DNA of 64,000 nt, from positions 248,001 to 312,000 of the forward strand of contig JAEOUA010000007.1 in the NCBI GenBank assembly GCA_016839555.1, in the 5' to 3' direction. Of this stretch, positions 18,155 through 27,958 are shown in pieces. Source of the stretch: Promethearchaeota archaeon. GTDB lineage: Archaea; Asgardarchaeota; Lokiarchaeia; Sigyniarchaeales; SOKP01. Positions within the stretch are counted from its first letter, which is position 1; every line of letters begins with the position of its first letter. The notes below the pieces were generated by a model. That model made no database searches. It saw only the letters and a list, made by a program, of their open reading frames with translations, and was not told where the DNA came from. Made by a program: the position numbers and the translations under genes.

Positions 18155-19552
18155 TTATAATTTAGATTTCTTTTCTAAGTGAAGCTTTTCTCTCTTTTCT
18201 TTTACTTCCTTTAATCTTTCCCCATCTAAGGGATATTTATAGATAACAATGAGGGCAATTAACAATGCAATAATTGGATAGAGAGACATCAAGCTGCGAA
18301 GTCCAAAAATGACTGCTGGTGTTATGTTATAAGGGTCATATACTTGCCAATCTGATATAATAAAAACCGGACCTATAACTAAAAAGACGGCAACTGTTGA
18401 TAAATGCATAAGGAACATATTTACACCATAATATGCACCTTCCCTACGCATACCTGTGTTTATTTCATCCTCGTCAATAATATCCGAAATTATAATATCG
18501 ATTATATAGATTGACCCTGATAATCCTATTCCTATTAAGAAAAACATAATAAGAGCAATAATATAGTTGGATATGAACATTAAGGTGGATAAAAGAATGA
18601 TCCAAATTGACATTGAGATTAACCAGCTTTTTCGCGGTCCTATTCTTTGTACTAATGGTTTCCATAATACAGTCATGAAAATTGCTGCTGAAATGAAAGC
18701 TACACCTAATAAGATTGATAAAAGGAGTGTATCTGAAATTCCTAGAACGAATTTTCCATAAAGGGGGACAATAGCAGGAAGCATTCCATATACAAACCAA
18801 TTTGCTACCTCTGCGGGGATGTACCACATGAAAGATTTACTTTTTACACATGTTTTAAGAGATTTAATGAAACTAGGAGTTGTTTTATAATCCTCTTGAA
18901 ATTCAGGCTTTTCTCTTGGAGAGAATTTTAAAAAGAGAATCCCTGGAATGATTATTATAATTGCCAATACTAATCCAAAAATCTGATATTGTGGTAAACT
19001 CACAGGATCAGAATAATCTGTTATGAACATTCCAGGCAACACAAATGCCATAATTAACCCTACAATTGCAAATGCTTGTCTCACATTATTTGCTTTGGTG
19101 CGTTCTTCAACAGAAATGAATAATTCTGGAAAAAGAGCGGTAAAATTTACATCGTACATTGTAAAAAATAATTCAAAAATCATAATAATGATTAAAAAAT
19201 AAATATAATTCGCAATCTCATTTGTTACTCCGAACGCTGAAGGAGGTGTAAATAATAAAATCATGATTAAAGCTAATGGGATTAAAGAGATCATTATATA
19301 AATTTTACGCCGGCCCCATTTGGTATGAGTTCTATCTGAAAGATATCCTATGAAAGAGTCATTAAAACTATTCCACAAAGCCCATATTATAAACCCAATG
19401 ACAATTAATTCTATTCTAATTCCAATTACGGCAAAATAAAAGGTGAAAACCAAAAAAGTAAAGGTTTGATATGCAGCAATATCAGATAATTGTCCTATAC
19501 TATACGAAGTAGCATATTTATATGAAAATTTTTTATTGTTAGATTCATTCAT
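18155..19552 (-). CDS. GPH-type (glycoside/pentoside/hexuronide) MFS symporter
   Basis: A 465-aa integral membrane protein with about 12 helices. The loop DSFIGYLSDRTHTKWGRRK (about 70-88) is the diagnostic G-x-x-SDRT-x-x-x-WGRR motif of the MelB/XynP branch (GPH, cation:sugar symporters). A second conserved central loop is around KSLKTCVKSKSFMWY. The substrate is likely a sugar or glycoside, or an organic acid, taken up with Na+ or H+. It is convergent with the TPP-enzyme gene and divergent from the glycyl radical enzyme gene. Confidence 0.8.
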   Translation of the reverse strand: MNESNNKKFSYKYATSYSIGQLSDIAAYQTFTFLVFTFYFAVIGIRIELIVIGFIIWALWNSFNDSFIGYLSDRTHTKWGRRKIYIMISLIPLALIMILLFTPPSAFGVTNEIANYIYFLIIIMIFELFFTMYDVNFTALFPELFISVEERTKANNVRQAFAIVGLIMAFVLPGMFITDYSDPVSLPQYQIFGLVLAIIIIIPGILFLKFSPREKPEFQEDYKTTPSFIKSLKTCVKSKSFMWYIPAEVANWFVYGMLPAIVPLYGKFVLGISDTLLLSILLGVAFISAAIFMTVLWKPLVQRIGPRKSWLISMSIWIILLSTLMFISNYIIALIMFFLIGIGLSGSIYIIDIIISDIIDEDEINTGMRREGAYYGVNMFLMHLSTVAVFLVIGPVFIISDWQVYDPYNITPAVIFGLRSLMSLYPIIALLIALIVIYKYPLDGERLKEVKEKREKLHLEKKSKL

Positions 19553-19893
19553 CTCTACTTATAATAAAATTTATTTGAATGGAATATATTTTGCTTTTTT
19601 CCTTATTAAATGTTTTATTCACATTTTCTTATTTAAAAATTATGATTTTTATAAAAAAATTATTTCACCCTAAATTTGCTAAAGGTTTTATAGGTTATGG
19701 TGAGGAAATAATGGATTTCAAAGAATATAAAATGGATTTTTATTGAAACTCAAAATTATATTTGAATTCGAAGATGCCTCAAATTAATGATTTTAATTAA
19801 AAAGAAAAATTTTTCAAATTCTTATGCTTTAGAGAAATAATATTAATTAATGTATATATGTTATTTTTTAATTAAAGAGATTTTATTTTCAAA
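19553..19893. other. 341-bp divergent promoter region
   Basis: AT-rich spacer between the symporter (minus) and the glycyl radical enzyme (plus). Candidate TATA-like stretches are visible around 19855-19880. No other feature was recognised. Confidence 0.3.
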
Positions 19894-22308
19894 ATGAGTT
19901 ATCAACAAAGTAGCATTTTGAACACAGAGAAAGTCCAAACAAAATTTTCTCTGGAAGATTTTCCCAACTTAAAAGAATTTCGAGAATTCATAGTTCAAGG
20001 AAAAATTGAGTTTTGCATTGAACGTGCGGCATTAATGCTTGAATTTTTAAAGGAAAAGGGCGGATTGGATTATACTGATCCCATTACGCGCCAAGCGGAA
20101 ATATTAAAATATATATTAGAAAATAAAAAGCCTAATATCTTTCCAAATGATCTCTTAGCAGGTTCGAGCACATCGAAGCGGAAAGGCGTCTTATTTTACC
20201 CAGAATTCTTGGGTTTGGGTATATGGCCAGAGTTATTATCCCTCCCCATTAGGAAAAAGAATCCATATCATATAACCGAGGAAGAAATCATAAAACTGGA
20301 CCAAGAGATAATGCCGTTTTGGATAGATAAAAATGTGGCCGAACTTGTGAGAAAGAAATTAGGCGACGATGATAAAAGCTATAGACTTCATGAGAAACTT
20401 TTTTTATATATGGTTGCAAAATATAATTGTCAGAGTCATACTATTCCAGACTACCAGAAGGTTTTAAAATATGGGTTAGAGGGAATTATTAGTGATATTA
20501 CACAAAAAATGGAATATGTAACGGATGAGAAAAAGAAGTTCTATAATGGGATGAAAAATGCTTTAGAAGGTGTTGTGAGTTATGCAAACAATCTAAGTAA
20601 AGAAGCTACTCAACAGTTAAAAACGTGTGAGAATCCTGAACGTAAAATTGAGTTAAAAGAAATTTCAGAAATATGTAAAAAAGTGCCCGCAAAACCAGCG
20701 ACCACATTTAGAGAGGCTTTACAAAGCATATGGATTTGTATGAATGCATTATACCAAGAACAGAATAATGTGGGTTTTAGCATCGGTCGTATTGACCAAT
20801 TATTGAATCCATATTATATTCACGATATAAAGAATGGCAAACTAACAAGAAAAAGGGCTATTGAACTATTTGCTCATTTCTGGTTAAAGATCGGAGATAA
20901 TATTCCAATGGTACCAGAAAGCGGAGAAAAACTATTTGGAGCAACAGGATCCAATCAAGCTATTACCATCGGAGGATGTGATAAAGAAGGAAAAAATTCT
21001 GTGAATGAAACAACTTTTCTTTGTTTAGATGTGGTAGAGCTTCTAAAAGTAAGAGATCCCAATTTGAATGCAAGAATTCGAGAAGATGACCCAGATGATT
21101 ATACTCAAAGAATTGCTGAAGTAATATTTAACACGGGATCTACACCATCATTAATTAGTGACAAAGCAGTAATTCCTGCTTTGCAAAAAATTGGAATTGA
21201 AGAAAAAGATGCTAATGATTATGCGCAAGTAGGATGCTTAGAACCTAATTCTCCAGGAAGACAATTTGGACACACAGGTTCTTTATTGATCAACTGCACG
21301 GCACCATTTATACTAGTAATGCATAATGGAAATTCAAATAAATCAAAAGATCTTGGTCCAAAAACGGGGGAACTTTCTGAGTTTACCTCATTTGAACAAT
21401 TTTTAACTGCTGTAAAGACACAATTTAAATTTATAATAGAAAATGCTACTCGTCTCAATAATGTATGTGGAGAGACATATAAATATCTTCATCCTCAACC
21501 ATTATTAAGTGCCTTATTTGAAGGTCCAATTCAATCCGGAAAGAATTTGCTTGAAGGCGGCGCAAAGTATAATTCCTCGGGAATAGCTTTTATTGCATTA
21601 GCAGATTTAATTGATTCCTTATATGCAGTAAAAAAATTAGTGTTTATTGATAATAAATTTACCTTAGAGGTGTTAGCTGAGATTCTAAAAAATAATTTCA
21701 ATGGCAATGAGAAAGAATACTCTTATATTTTAAATAAAATAAACCATTTTGGTAATGATAAAGAAGATGTTGATAAACTAGCTCAAAATCTTATAGATTT
21801 CCTATATGAAACATGTACATCAATTAATAATTATCGTAATGGAAATTATCTTCCTGGTTATTGGTCAATGACTATACATAGTGGATTTGGAAAGGTAACT
21901 GGTGCGTTCCCCAATGGAAAAATGAAAAGTGAACCATTTACCAGTGGATTAACTCCTTTTTCTAAAACCCAAAAAAATGGTCCAACCGCAGTTTTCAATA
22001 GTCTTGCAAATCTTGATTGTACTAAAATGCCCAACGGAATGGCACTTAATATGAAATTTAATAAATCATTATTCAGTTTAGAAAAAAATAAGGAGTTATT
22101 TATTTCTCTTCTAAAAGGATATTTTTCAAAGGGAGGGATGCAAGTTCAATACATAATCCAAGATGCTGAAACCTTAATTGATGCTAAGTTACATCCTGAC
22201 AAATATCCCGATTTAATGGTGAGAATTAGTGGATATACTGCTTATTTTAATGATTTAAATGATCATATGAAAGATGAGATTATTAATCGAGCTATTATGC
22301 AAATATAA
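19894..22308 (+). CDS. Glycyl radical enzyme (pyruvate formate-lyase / dehydratase superfamily)
   Basis: An 804-aa glycyl radical enzyme. The catalytic Cys448 sits in VGCLEP with Glu450, the arrangement of diol/glycerol dehydratases, choline lyase and related eliminases rather than true PFL. The glycyl-radical loop RISGYTAYF has Gly780, 25 residues from the C-terminus as usual. The PFL-type N-terminal domain (residues about 40-420) is complete. The substrate is unknown. No radical-SAM activating enzyme (CxxxCxxC with ferredoxin insert) is adjacent, which is unusual since these are normally neighbours. An SCP2-like gene follows 41 bp downstream. Confidence 0.85.
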   Translation: MSYQQSSILNTEKVQTKFSLEDFPNLKEFREFIVQGKIEFCIERAALMLEFLKEKGGLDYTDPITRQAEILKYILENKKPNIFPNDLLAGSSTSKRKGVLFYPEFLGLGIWPELLSLPIRKKNPYHITEEEIIKLDQEIMPFWIDKNVAELVRKKLGDDDKSYRLHEKLFLYMVAKYNCQSHTIPDYQKVLKYGLEGIISDITQKMEYVTDEKKKFYNGMKNALEGVVSYANNLSKEATQQLKTCENPERKIELKEISEICKKVPAKPATTFREALQSIWICMNALYQEQNNVGFSIGRIDQLLNPYYIHDIKNGKLTRKRAIELFAHFWLKIGDNIPMVPESGEKLFGATGSNQAITIGGCDKEGKNSVNETTFLCLDVVELLKVRDPNLNARIREDDPDDYTQRIAEVIFNTGSTPSLISDKAVIPALQKIGIEEKDANDYAQVGCLEPNSPGRQFGHTGSLLINCTAPFILVMHNGNSNKSKDLGPKTGELSEFTSFEQFLTAVKTQFKFIIENATRLNNVCGETYKYLHPQPLLSALFEGPIQSGKNLLEGGAKYNSSGIAFIALADLIDSLYAVKKLVFIDNKFTLEVLAEILKNNFNGNEKEYSYILNKINHFGNDKEDVDKLAQNLIDFLYETCTSINNYRNGNYLPGYWSMTIHSGFGKVTGAFPNGKMKSEPFTSGLTPFSKTQKNGPTAVFNSLANLDCTKMPNGMALNMKFNKSLFSLEKNKELFISLLKGYFSKGGMQVQYIIQDAETLIDAKLHPDKYPDLMVRISGYTAYFNDLNDHMKDEIINRAIMQI

Positions 22309-22349
22309 TAAAAATAAAAAGTCAAAATAGTTAATATGGGGCATCAATT

Positions 22350-22781
22350 ATGGAAAAAATTAAATCATGGTACTATAAATTTCTTGGAAAACTGCTTCTA
22401 GACTATTCCCACAAAAAATTAATTAAATTAAATAATAATGATCCTCTTTTTCATAAATTTGTCACCAATTTTAAAGGAAAAATAAATATCAGAACTGAGG
22501 GTAATGAAATAAATAGATTTTTAATTTTTGATGGAAAAGGAAATATTAAATATGCAAATAAGAAGGCAAATGAGCCTGATGCTTCCCTTATTTTTAATTC
22601 AATAAAAGATCTCTATAAATTTTTTAGAAATTATGGAGATGTCTATGAAGGAATGCTTGAAAATAGATTCAAAATAAGAGGTAATTCCAATATCTTGTTT
22701 AAATATCAATTTCTCACAAATTATTTTAATCCAAAAAAAGATAAGATTAAATTGTCTTACCAATCTTTTAATAATATCTAA
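22350..22781 (+). CDS. SCP2-like (sterol carrier domain) small protein
   Basis: A 143-aa protein with an SCP2-type layout: strand pairs (KINIRTEGNEINRFLIFDG), then a Pro-Asp-Ala segment (NEPDASLIFNSIKDLYKF) and finally MLENRFKIRGNSNILFKYQF, matching the G-x-h-K-I-x-G end of SCP2 domains. It is one of three divergent SCP2-like proteins in the window (also 35054-35473 and 40352-40825). Its gene lies 41 bp after the glycyl radical enzyme on the same strand, probably co-transcribed. SCP2 domains bind acyl or other hydrophobic ligands. A carrier or chaperone for the enzyme's substrate is inference. Confidence 0.55.
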   Translation: MEKIKSWYYKFLGKLLLDYSHKKLIKLNNNDPLFHKFVTNFKGKINIRTEGNEINRFLIFDGKGNIKYANKKANEPDASLIFNSIKDLYKFFRNYGDVYEGMLENRFKIRGNSNILFKYQFLTNYFNPKKDKIKLSYQSFNNI

Positions 22782-22853
22782 AGAATTTCACTAATTTCTT
22801 AAGTAGTAAACCTTTAAATAAAAAAGAAAAATTGAATTTTTTATATTTAAGGA

Positions 22854-23441
22854 TTAAATTTCTTCTACATACATATTATATATGATCAGACCCACATAGC
22901 CAAGAGCGGTAAACACGACAAACCATTCTAATAACGGGGTTCCTATTAAAAATACAAACAATACATCTAGGATAGCAACTACAATACCATATATACCAAT
23001 AGGCTTCTTGAAAGCTTCATGAAGGAATAATGCAATACTGGTTATAATCAATACGAAGAGAATTACAAAAAAGAAGATATCAGACCAAAGGACATGTAAA
23101 GTCATAAAATCTTCGGAATATACTCCTATCATTATTAACGCGAAAGCAGCAAAACATCCTATTCCTTGTCCTATTATAACGAGTATTTTATGCCATATCT
23201 CTTCTCTGTACCATTTATAATGGCCGATAAAGAATGGAAATAATGCGATTCCTGTGGTAATGCATCCTATATTATAAAAAACAGCACCTACGGGACTATA
23301 ACTTGAATTTCCCAAATCTGAGAGCCAGTTATCCAATGGTGAATAATATGTTGGAAATAATGCTAAGGATGTAAATGTGAAAACGCAATAGAGAATAATC
23401 ACAAGCGTACCCGAAATTATACTTAAAGACAATTTTCTCAA
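22854..23441 (-). CDS. DUF998 family membrane protein
   Basis: A 195-aa protein with six membrane helices and the DUF998-like motif around NWLSDLGNSSYSPVGAVFYN, where S-x-LG and a later N-x-G are conserved. Family function is unknown. It starts at TTG 23441, supported by a GAGGG Shine-Dalgarno on the minus strand at 23450-23454. It is convergent with the SCP2-like gene. Confidence 0.7.
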   Translation of the reverse strand: MRKLSLSIISGTLVIILYCVFTFTSLALFPTYYSPLDNWLSDLGNSSYSPVGAVFYNIGCITTGIALFPFFIGHYKWYREEIWHKILVIIGQGIGCFAAFALIMIGVYSEDFMTLHVLWSDIFFFVILFVLIITSIALFLHEAFKKPIGIYGIVVAILDVLFVFLIGTPLLEWFVVFTALGYVGLIIYNMYVEEI

Positions 23442-23614
23442 CTTGATTTCCCTCTTTTACTATTTTATATTATTTTTTATTATTCTTTATTATTGAATTT
23501 TTTTAAAAATCTTTAAATAATAATATACGACATTCCTATATATAAATAGATTTAAGATTTATCATACTTTTGATCCTATTTTTATATTGGTTCATAACAT
23601 CCAGATATATATGT

Positions 23615-23655
23615 ATGAACGTGAAAGGACAGTTTCACGAAGTTAAGAACTTCAT
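23615..23655. terminator. Tandem perfect hairpins (possible transcript-end structure or small RNA)
   Basis: CGTGAAA (23620-23626) pairs with TTTCACG (23633-23639) around a 6-base loop. GAAGTT (23639-23644) then pairs with AACTTC (23648-23653) around AAG, and ATGAA (23615-23619) could pair with TTCAT (23651-23655). It lies between the DUF998 and TspO-like genes, downstream of the latter on the minus strand. It stands out from the simple AT spacer around it and may be a terminator, UTR structure or small RNA. Confidence 0.35.
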
Positions 23656-23738
23656 TGTTTCATATTAATTCTTTATAATTGGGTATAAAATAAGAAATAA
23701 AAAATAGAAAAAAGAAATATTTAGAATATTTAATTTAG

Positions 23739-24521
23739 TTATCTGTTTTTCAACAGTAGATAGGTCGTATAAATAATTCCAACCGCTATTATTATAGCCG
23801 CAATTAATCCTGCTATAGCTATTAAGAGATTTAATGCTAGTTGTTTGACGAAAATACCAAATGATGCCCATACAAGTACTAATCCATAAGAGATATCCCT
23901 TCTTGTAAAAATAGTGAGAAGTCCTATTAACACTAAAACCGCAATTACTAAGATCGTAAGAATCTCTGCCAATATACCAAAGCTAGGAAAGCCAATCTCC
24001 ACCAATAGGGCTGTGACTTGAGCTACAGTTGCAACAGTCAACCAACCGAAATAAACACTTATTGGTAAATGAATGAAAATTTTTTCATTCCTAGGTGCAT
24101 CAGATACTGCAATATTAAGTCGTTGATATATCATAAGTAATGAGAAGAAGAGAATGAGAATTGCAACCAAAGGTAAAAAGAACACTTGATAATGCCAGAA
24201 AAATATCCATGCGATATTACCTACTGCAGCTAAAATAAAATAGGGACCAATTTTATCTAAAAATGGAAGTTCTTCCTTTTCAGATTTGAATAAATCTTTT
24301 GCTTGATATATGGCAAAGAGACCTATCAAGACATAAATTATAAACCAAATTGAGAACACATAACCTGCTGGGACAAGAAGGTTTGGATATGAGTCAGCTA
24401 ATTCACCTGTTGATATGCCATTCAATGGTAGCGCATTTGCAAGCAAATTGATTATCACTGTGGCTACAAAAGCTATTATATTACCGATTTGGAATATAAG
24501 TTTTTTTATTGAATTTTCCAT
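23739..24521 (-). CDS. TspO/MBR-related membrane protein
   Basis: A 260-aa polytopic membrane protein. The segment LLVPAGYVFSIWFIIYVLIG (about 47-66) matches the conserved TspO/MBR (translocator protein) motif with Pro-Ala-Gly and Phe-x-Ile-Trp. The protein is longer than classic five-helix TspO (about 160 aa), with about seven or eight helices, as in the extended TspO/MBR-related branch. The family binds porphyrins or cholesterol. The physiological ligand here is unknown. Confidence 0.7.
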   Translation of the reverse strand: MENSIKKLIFQIGNIIAFVATVIINLLANALPLNGISTGELADSYPNLLVPAGYVFSIWFIIYVLIGLFAIYQAKDLFKSEKEELPFLDKIGPYFILAAVGNIAWIFFWHYQVFFLPLVAILILFFSLLMIYQRLNIAVSDAPRNEKIFIHLPISVYFGWLTVATVAQVTALLVEIGFPSFGILAEILTILVIAVLVLIGLLTIFTRRDISYGLVLVWASFGIFVKQLALNLLIAIAGLIAAIIIAVGIIYTTYLLLKNR

Positions 24522-24858
24522 ATTTCATCAATTTATATTTTGTAATTTAAGTTAAGGAGATTAATCGCATCTTATATATAAATCCTTTTTTAATATTTTA
24601 AAAATCTTAGTTATTATAGATAATTATTATTCCAATCGTAATTTAAATTGGAGGATGAATAAAATCTAAAATCTTTGCTGCCATATTTAATCCTATCAAT
24701 TAGATTAATCAGATTTAAAAAGCGTAATAAAAAGGAAAATTCTGATTAATATTAAATTAGAATCTTATAATAAATATGATATGAGATGAAACTCGAAATG
24801 TAGAGGATATGTATTTTTTATAATGCAATGCTTTTTTAATTTTTGAAATATTGATTAT
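24522..24858. other. 337-bp divergent spacer, nothing recognised
   Basis: AT-rich spacer between the TspO-like gene (minus) and the thioredoxin-like gene (plus). TATA-like runs are visible, but no RNA gene, repeat or extra reading frame was recognised. Confidence 0.3.
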
Positions 24859-25389
24859 GTGAAAAGAATGTTTGACCCTGGACAACTAAGTTGGCAAGAT
24901 ATTGAATCTGTTTTGTTAGAAGGTATGGAATATATAAATCATATAGAATCTAAACGGGAAAGAATTATTCATAAGAGTAATTATAAAGCATATAAACCAG
25001 ATTCTTCAATTATTCAAAAATTAAAAGAATTTCTTACAATCACTGATAAGAAAATGAGAATATTGACTTTAGGGGCCACATGGTGTAAAACTTGTGCTGA
25101 TGTTAAACCATCGCTTATTAAGATTGTAGAAAATGTTAATTCTCCGCGTTTGAGAATTTTTCTTTTAGGTGGAGTAAAAACAACTATGGAAAGTAAAGAA
25201 AATTATTATTTTTGGGCTAAAAAATCACCTCCTGAATTTCATAATCGCAAATTTATGGTAAATCAAATCCCTATAGTCTACTTTTTTGATGAATTAGGAA
25301 AATGTCTTACCCGAATTGAGAAATATCCTAAAAATGGTCTCTCTTTTGAAAAATTTATTCTTAATATAGCAAAAAGGTATTTAAAATAA
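24859..25389 (+). CDS. Thioredoxin-fold protein with CxxC
   Basis: A 176-aa protein starting at GTG 24859 (ATG 24868 possible). Residues about 65-150 have a thioredoxin fold: the active-site motif WCKTC is Trp75-Cys76 to Cys79, preceded by a strand (MRILTLGAT), and the cis-Pro position is in VNQIPIVYFF. An N-terminal helical extension of about 60 residues is not part of the fold. No signal peptide, so cytosolic. Likely a dithiol oxidoreductase; partner unknown. It is followed 141 bp later by the zinc alcohol dehydrogenase on the same strand. Confidence 0.7.
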   Translation: MKRMFDPGQLSWQDIESVLLEGMEYINHIESKRERIIHKSNYKAYKPDSSIIQKLKEFLTITDKKMRILTLGATWCKTCADVKPSLIKIVENVNSPRLRIFLLGGVKTTMESKENYYFWAKKSPPEFHNRKFMVNQIPIVYFFDELGKCLTRIEKYPKNGLSFEKFILNIAKRYLK

Positions 25390-25530
25390 ATTTTCTCTTC
25401 TAATTATAAATATACTTATAAATTTTTAAAATAGTTTTTTAAATAGAAAAATAGAGTGTTATATTAAGCAAAATAATTGAAAGTATTTTGAGTATAAAAA
25501 AATATAAATTCATAAAAAGGTGTTAAAATT

Positions 25531-26547
25531 ATGAGAGGTGCAGTATATTTAGGGAAGGAAAACGTAGAGGTAAAGAATGATTTAGAAAAACCTAAAGCAG
25601 AACCTAATGAAGTGTTAATAAAGGTAAGATATTGTGGCATATGCGGTTCTGGGATAGAGTCTTTTAAGTCTGGAGGAATGTATATTCCAAACATAATTCT
25701 GGGTCATGAGCTATCGGGGGAGATTGTTGAAATAGGTACAAATGTAAAGGGCTTCAAACCAGGAAATAGGGTCACAGTAAATCCTAATGTCCCTTGTGGA
25801 GAGTGTTACTGGTGTAAGCGCTATAAGGAAAACATGTGTATATTATCAAATAGTTCAATTGGGACAACTCAAGATGGAGGAATGGCGGAGTTCGTAGCAG
25901 TTAGAGCGGATCATGTTCATTTAATACCCGATGAAATGTCTTTTATCGAAGGAGCTTGTGTAGAACCATTGTCAAATTGTATTTATGCTGTTCGAGAGTC
26001 TGGATTCAAGGTGGGAGAAAATGCGACAGTATTTGGTGCAGGAACTATTGGATTGATGACGATTCAAGCGCTAAAGGCGACTGGTGCCAGCCAGATTTTT
26101 GCTATTGAACCTGTTGAATTTAAACAAAAAAAAGCTCTAGAATTAGGGGCAAGTAAATCCCTCGATCCAAAACAATATAATAAAGTTTCCAGATATACTG
26201 ATAGAATAGGTCCAGATCATATATTTGACTGTGTAGGCATCCCTGGTACCATTATGTCGTCGATAAATCTTATTAAACGAGGTGGCAACATCACACTTAT
26301 AGGTATCCATGTGGAGCCATTTGAGATGAAAGGATGGATGCAACTGCCATTAAAAAACATTAATTTACGAGGCGTATTCAGCTTCACTCCGGAGGTATTT
26401 CAAGCTTCCTTAAATTTGATTGCAAACAAAAAAGTGAATGCAAAAGCAATTGTGACTAAAATTATTAAACTAGATGAAGTACCGGAAATGTTTGAAGAAT
26501 TAGCAAACCCACGTCATAAAGAAATTAAGGTTTTGGTGGAAATTTAA
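25531..26547 (+). CDS. Zinc-dependent medium-chain alcohol/polyol dehydrogenase
   Basis: A 338-aa MDR-family dehydrogenase. The catalytic zinc ligand Cys38 is in CGICGS, and the ligand pair His59-Glu60 is in GHELSGEI. The structural zinc is held by Cys89, Cys92, Cys95 and Cys103 (PCGECYWCKRYKENMC). The NAD(P)-binding GAGTIGLM is near 175. This spacing is typical of sorbitol/threonine dehydrogenase-like enzymes. Substrate unknown. An AGGTG sequence upstream of ATG 25531 serves as a ribosome-binding site. No clear operon partner, though an MFS transporter lies convergent downstream. Confidence 0.85.
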   Translation: MRGAVYLGKENVEVKNDLEKPKAEPNEVLIKVRYCGICGSGIESFKSGGMYIPNIILGHELSGEIVEIGTNVKGFKPGNRVTVNPNVPCGECYWCKRYKENMCILSNSSIGTTQDGGMAEFVAVRADHVHLIPDEMSFIEGACVEPLSNCIYAVRESGFKVGENATVFGAGTIGLMTIQALKATGASQIFAIEPVEFKQKKALELGASKSLDPKQYNKVSRYTDRIGPDHIFDCVGIPGTIMSSINLIKRGGNITLIGIHVEPFEMKGWMQLPLKNINLRGVFSFTPEVFQASLNLIANKKVNAKAIVTKIIKLDEVPEMFEELANPRHKEIKVLVEI

Positions 26548-26704
26548 TTTTTTTTCCTCCTATTTGTTCAAAGATACCTTTACTTAATGTATATAATTTT
26601 TGAAGTATTAAATACAAAAAATATCAAGATTCAAACATTATTATCACAATATAGAAAAAAAATAAAAAAAATCTTTATATATTTTAATTTGATTTTAAAC
26701 GGAA

Positions 26705-27958
26705 TTATCTTTCGCTCTCAATATATTCAAGTTCCTGTCCTTTCGTTTCGTAAGGCTTCAATAATAGGGATAATAAAGGTACTAGAATTATAAGACCGGG
26801 TACTATCCAAAATCCTACCCACGCTGGAAATAGGATAAATAATAAAGAAGCTATTAATGGTCCAGTAACATAAGAAGAACGAGCAGCAGTATTTGTTATA
26901 CCTACTGCTGTTGATCGAACTTTAGTTGGAAAGATCTCGCCAAAATATACCATAATCCAAGCCAGAATTATAGGCATAAATAAGTAAATCATCCAGTAAA
27001 AAATAAACCACGATGTAATTCCTAAAAAGATAAATCCGATTGCAGACCCTACACAACCTATTATAAGCGTACCAATTCTTCCTAATTTATCCATTAGTAA
27101 ACCACCAATTCCAGCTCCCACCATTGTTAATAAACCTCCTATGGTTAAAATGGTTGAAAAAGTGCCTTCAGAAAGACCTACATAATCTCTGTAAAAATAC
27201 CCCCCCCATGTAGTACCTATTTTAAAGGAAATAGTCCATAATGTATAAACAATCGAAGAAATAACTACATAAATAACGTCTTTTCTTGTTAAGAGTTTTA
27301 TTGCGTCTTTAATTTTTAAGAAGGAGCCACCATGATCCACTTCCCTAGACATTTTCCATCTTTCAGTTTCTTTCATAAAATATAATGGAATGAGTAATAT
27401 AAGAAATAAGAAAAACATAATTCCGTAAGCCCATTGCCAACCGAATGCTCGAGCAATACTGGGTCCTAAAAGAGCATAAAGAGGAATTAAACCTATTAAA
27501 AATGTGATTCCTCCATTTAAACCTCTTTTTTCTGCGGGAGATTCTTCCGTAATAGGTATTTGCCAAGCATTTGATTGCGTAGCCATAATAAAAATTCCAT
27601 ATAATGTTATGAATAACCAAGGATTACTTGGAAATAATCCGATGAACAAAGTTGGCACAGCCAATAACGCCATCAATAGCAACATCCCTTTTTTCCTTCC
27701 AAATGCATCGAAAAACCATGCAACAAAAAAGACTAAAAATGAGATGACACCAAAAATTCCCTGCCAAAAAGCAAATTGTGACGGTTCTAACTCATAAAAA
27801 GCTAAAATATCCGTTGTAACATATGTTTCAATAAGTGACAAAAAGTTATCCATATTTCCAACAAAACCCATAAAAATTATAAGAAAGACCATATATTTTC
27901 GAGAACGTGGCTTAACTTTTCCTGCCTTTTCTTTTGCTAAAGCATCTAACTTTGCCAT
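26705..27958 (-). CDS. MFS transporter (sugar-porter/organic-ion type)
   Basis: A 417-aa major-facilitator protein with 12 helices. The loop between helices 2 and 3, FFDAFGRKKG (about 82-91), is the MFS A-motif D-x-x-GRK/R, and the second half repeats it as LMDKLGRIG. The N-terminus is Lys-rich. It resembles sugar- or organic-acid-porter branches rather than drug antiporters. Substrate unknown. It is convergent with the zinc dehydrogenase gene, whose substrate it may carry (inference). Confidence 0.75.
   Translation of the reverse strand: MAKLDALAKEKAGKVKPRSRKYMVFLIIFMGFVGNMDNFLSLIETYVTTDILAFYELEPSQFAFWQGIFGVISFLVFFVAWFFDAFGRKKGMLLLMALLAVPTLFIGLFPSNPWLFITLYGIFIMATQSNAWQIPITEESPAEKRGLNGGITFLIGLIPLYALLGPSIARAFGWQWAYGIMFFLFLILLIPLYFMKETERWKMSREVDHGGSFLKIKDAIKLLTRKDVIYVVISSIVYTLWTISFKIGTTWGGYFYRDYVGLSEGTFSTILTIGGLLTMVGAGIGGLLMDKLGRIGTLIIGCVGSAIGFIFLGITSWFIFYWMIYLFMPIILAWIMVYFGEIFPTKVRSTAVGITNTAARSSYVTGPLIASLLFILFPAWVGFWIVPGLIILVPLLSLLLKPYETKGQELEYIESER

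Noticed and set aside
27504..27797. Plus-strand frame of 97 codons in the MFS gene
   Set aside because: Antisense shadow of the transporter; no domain or start signal.
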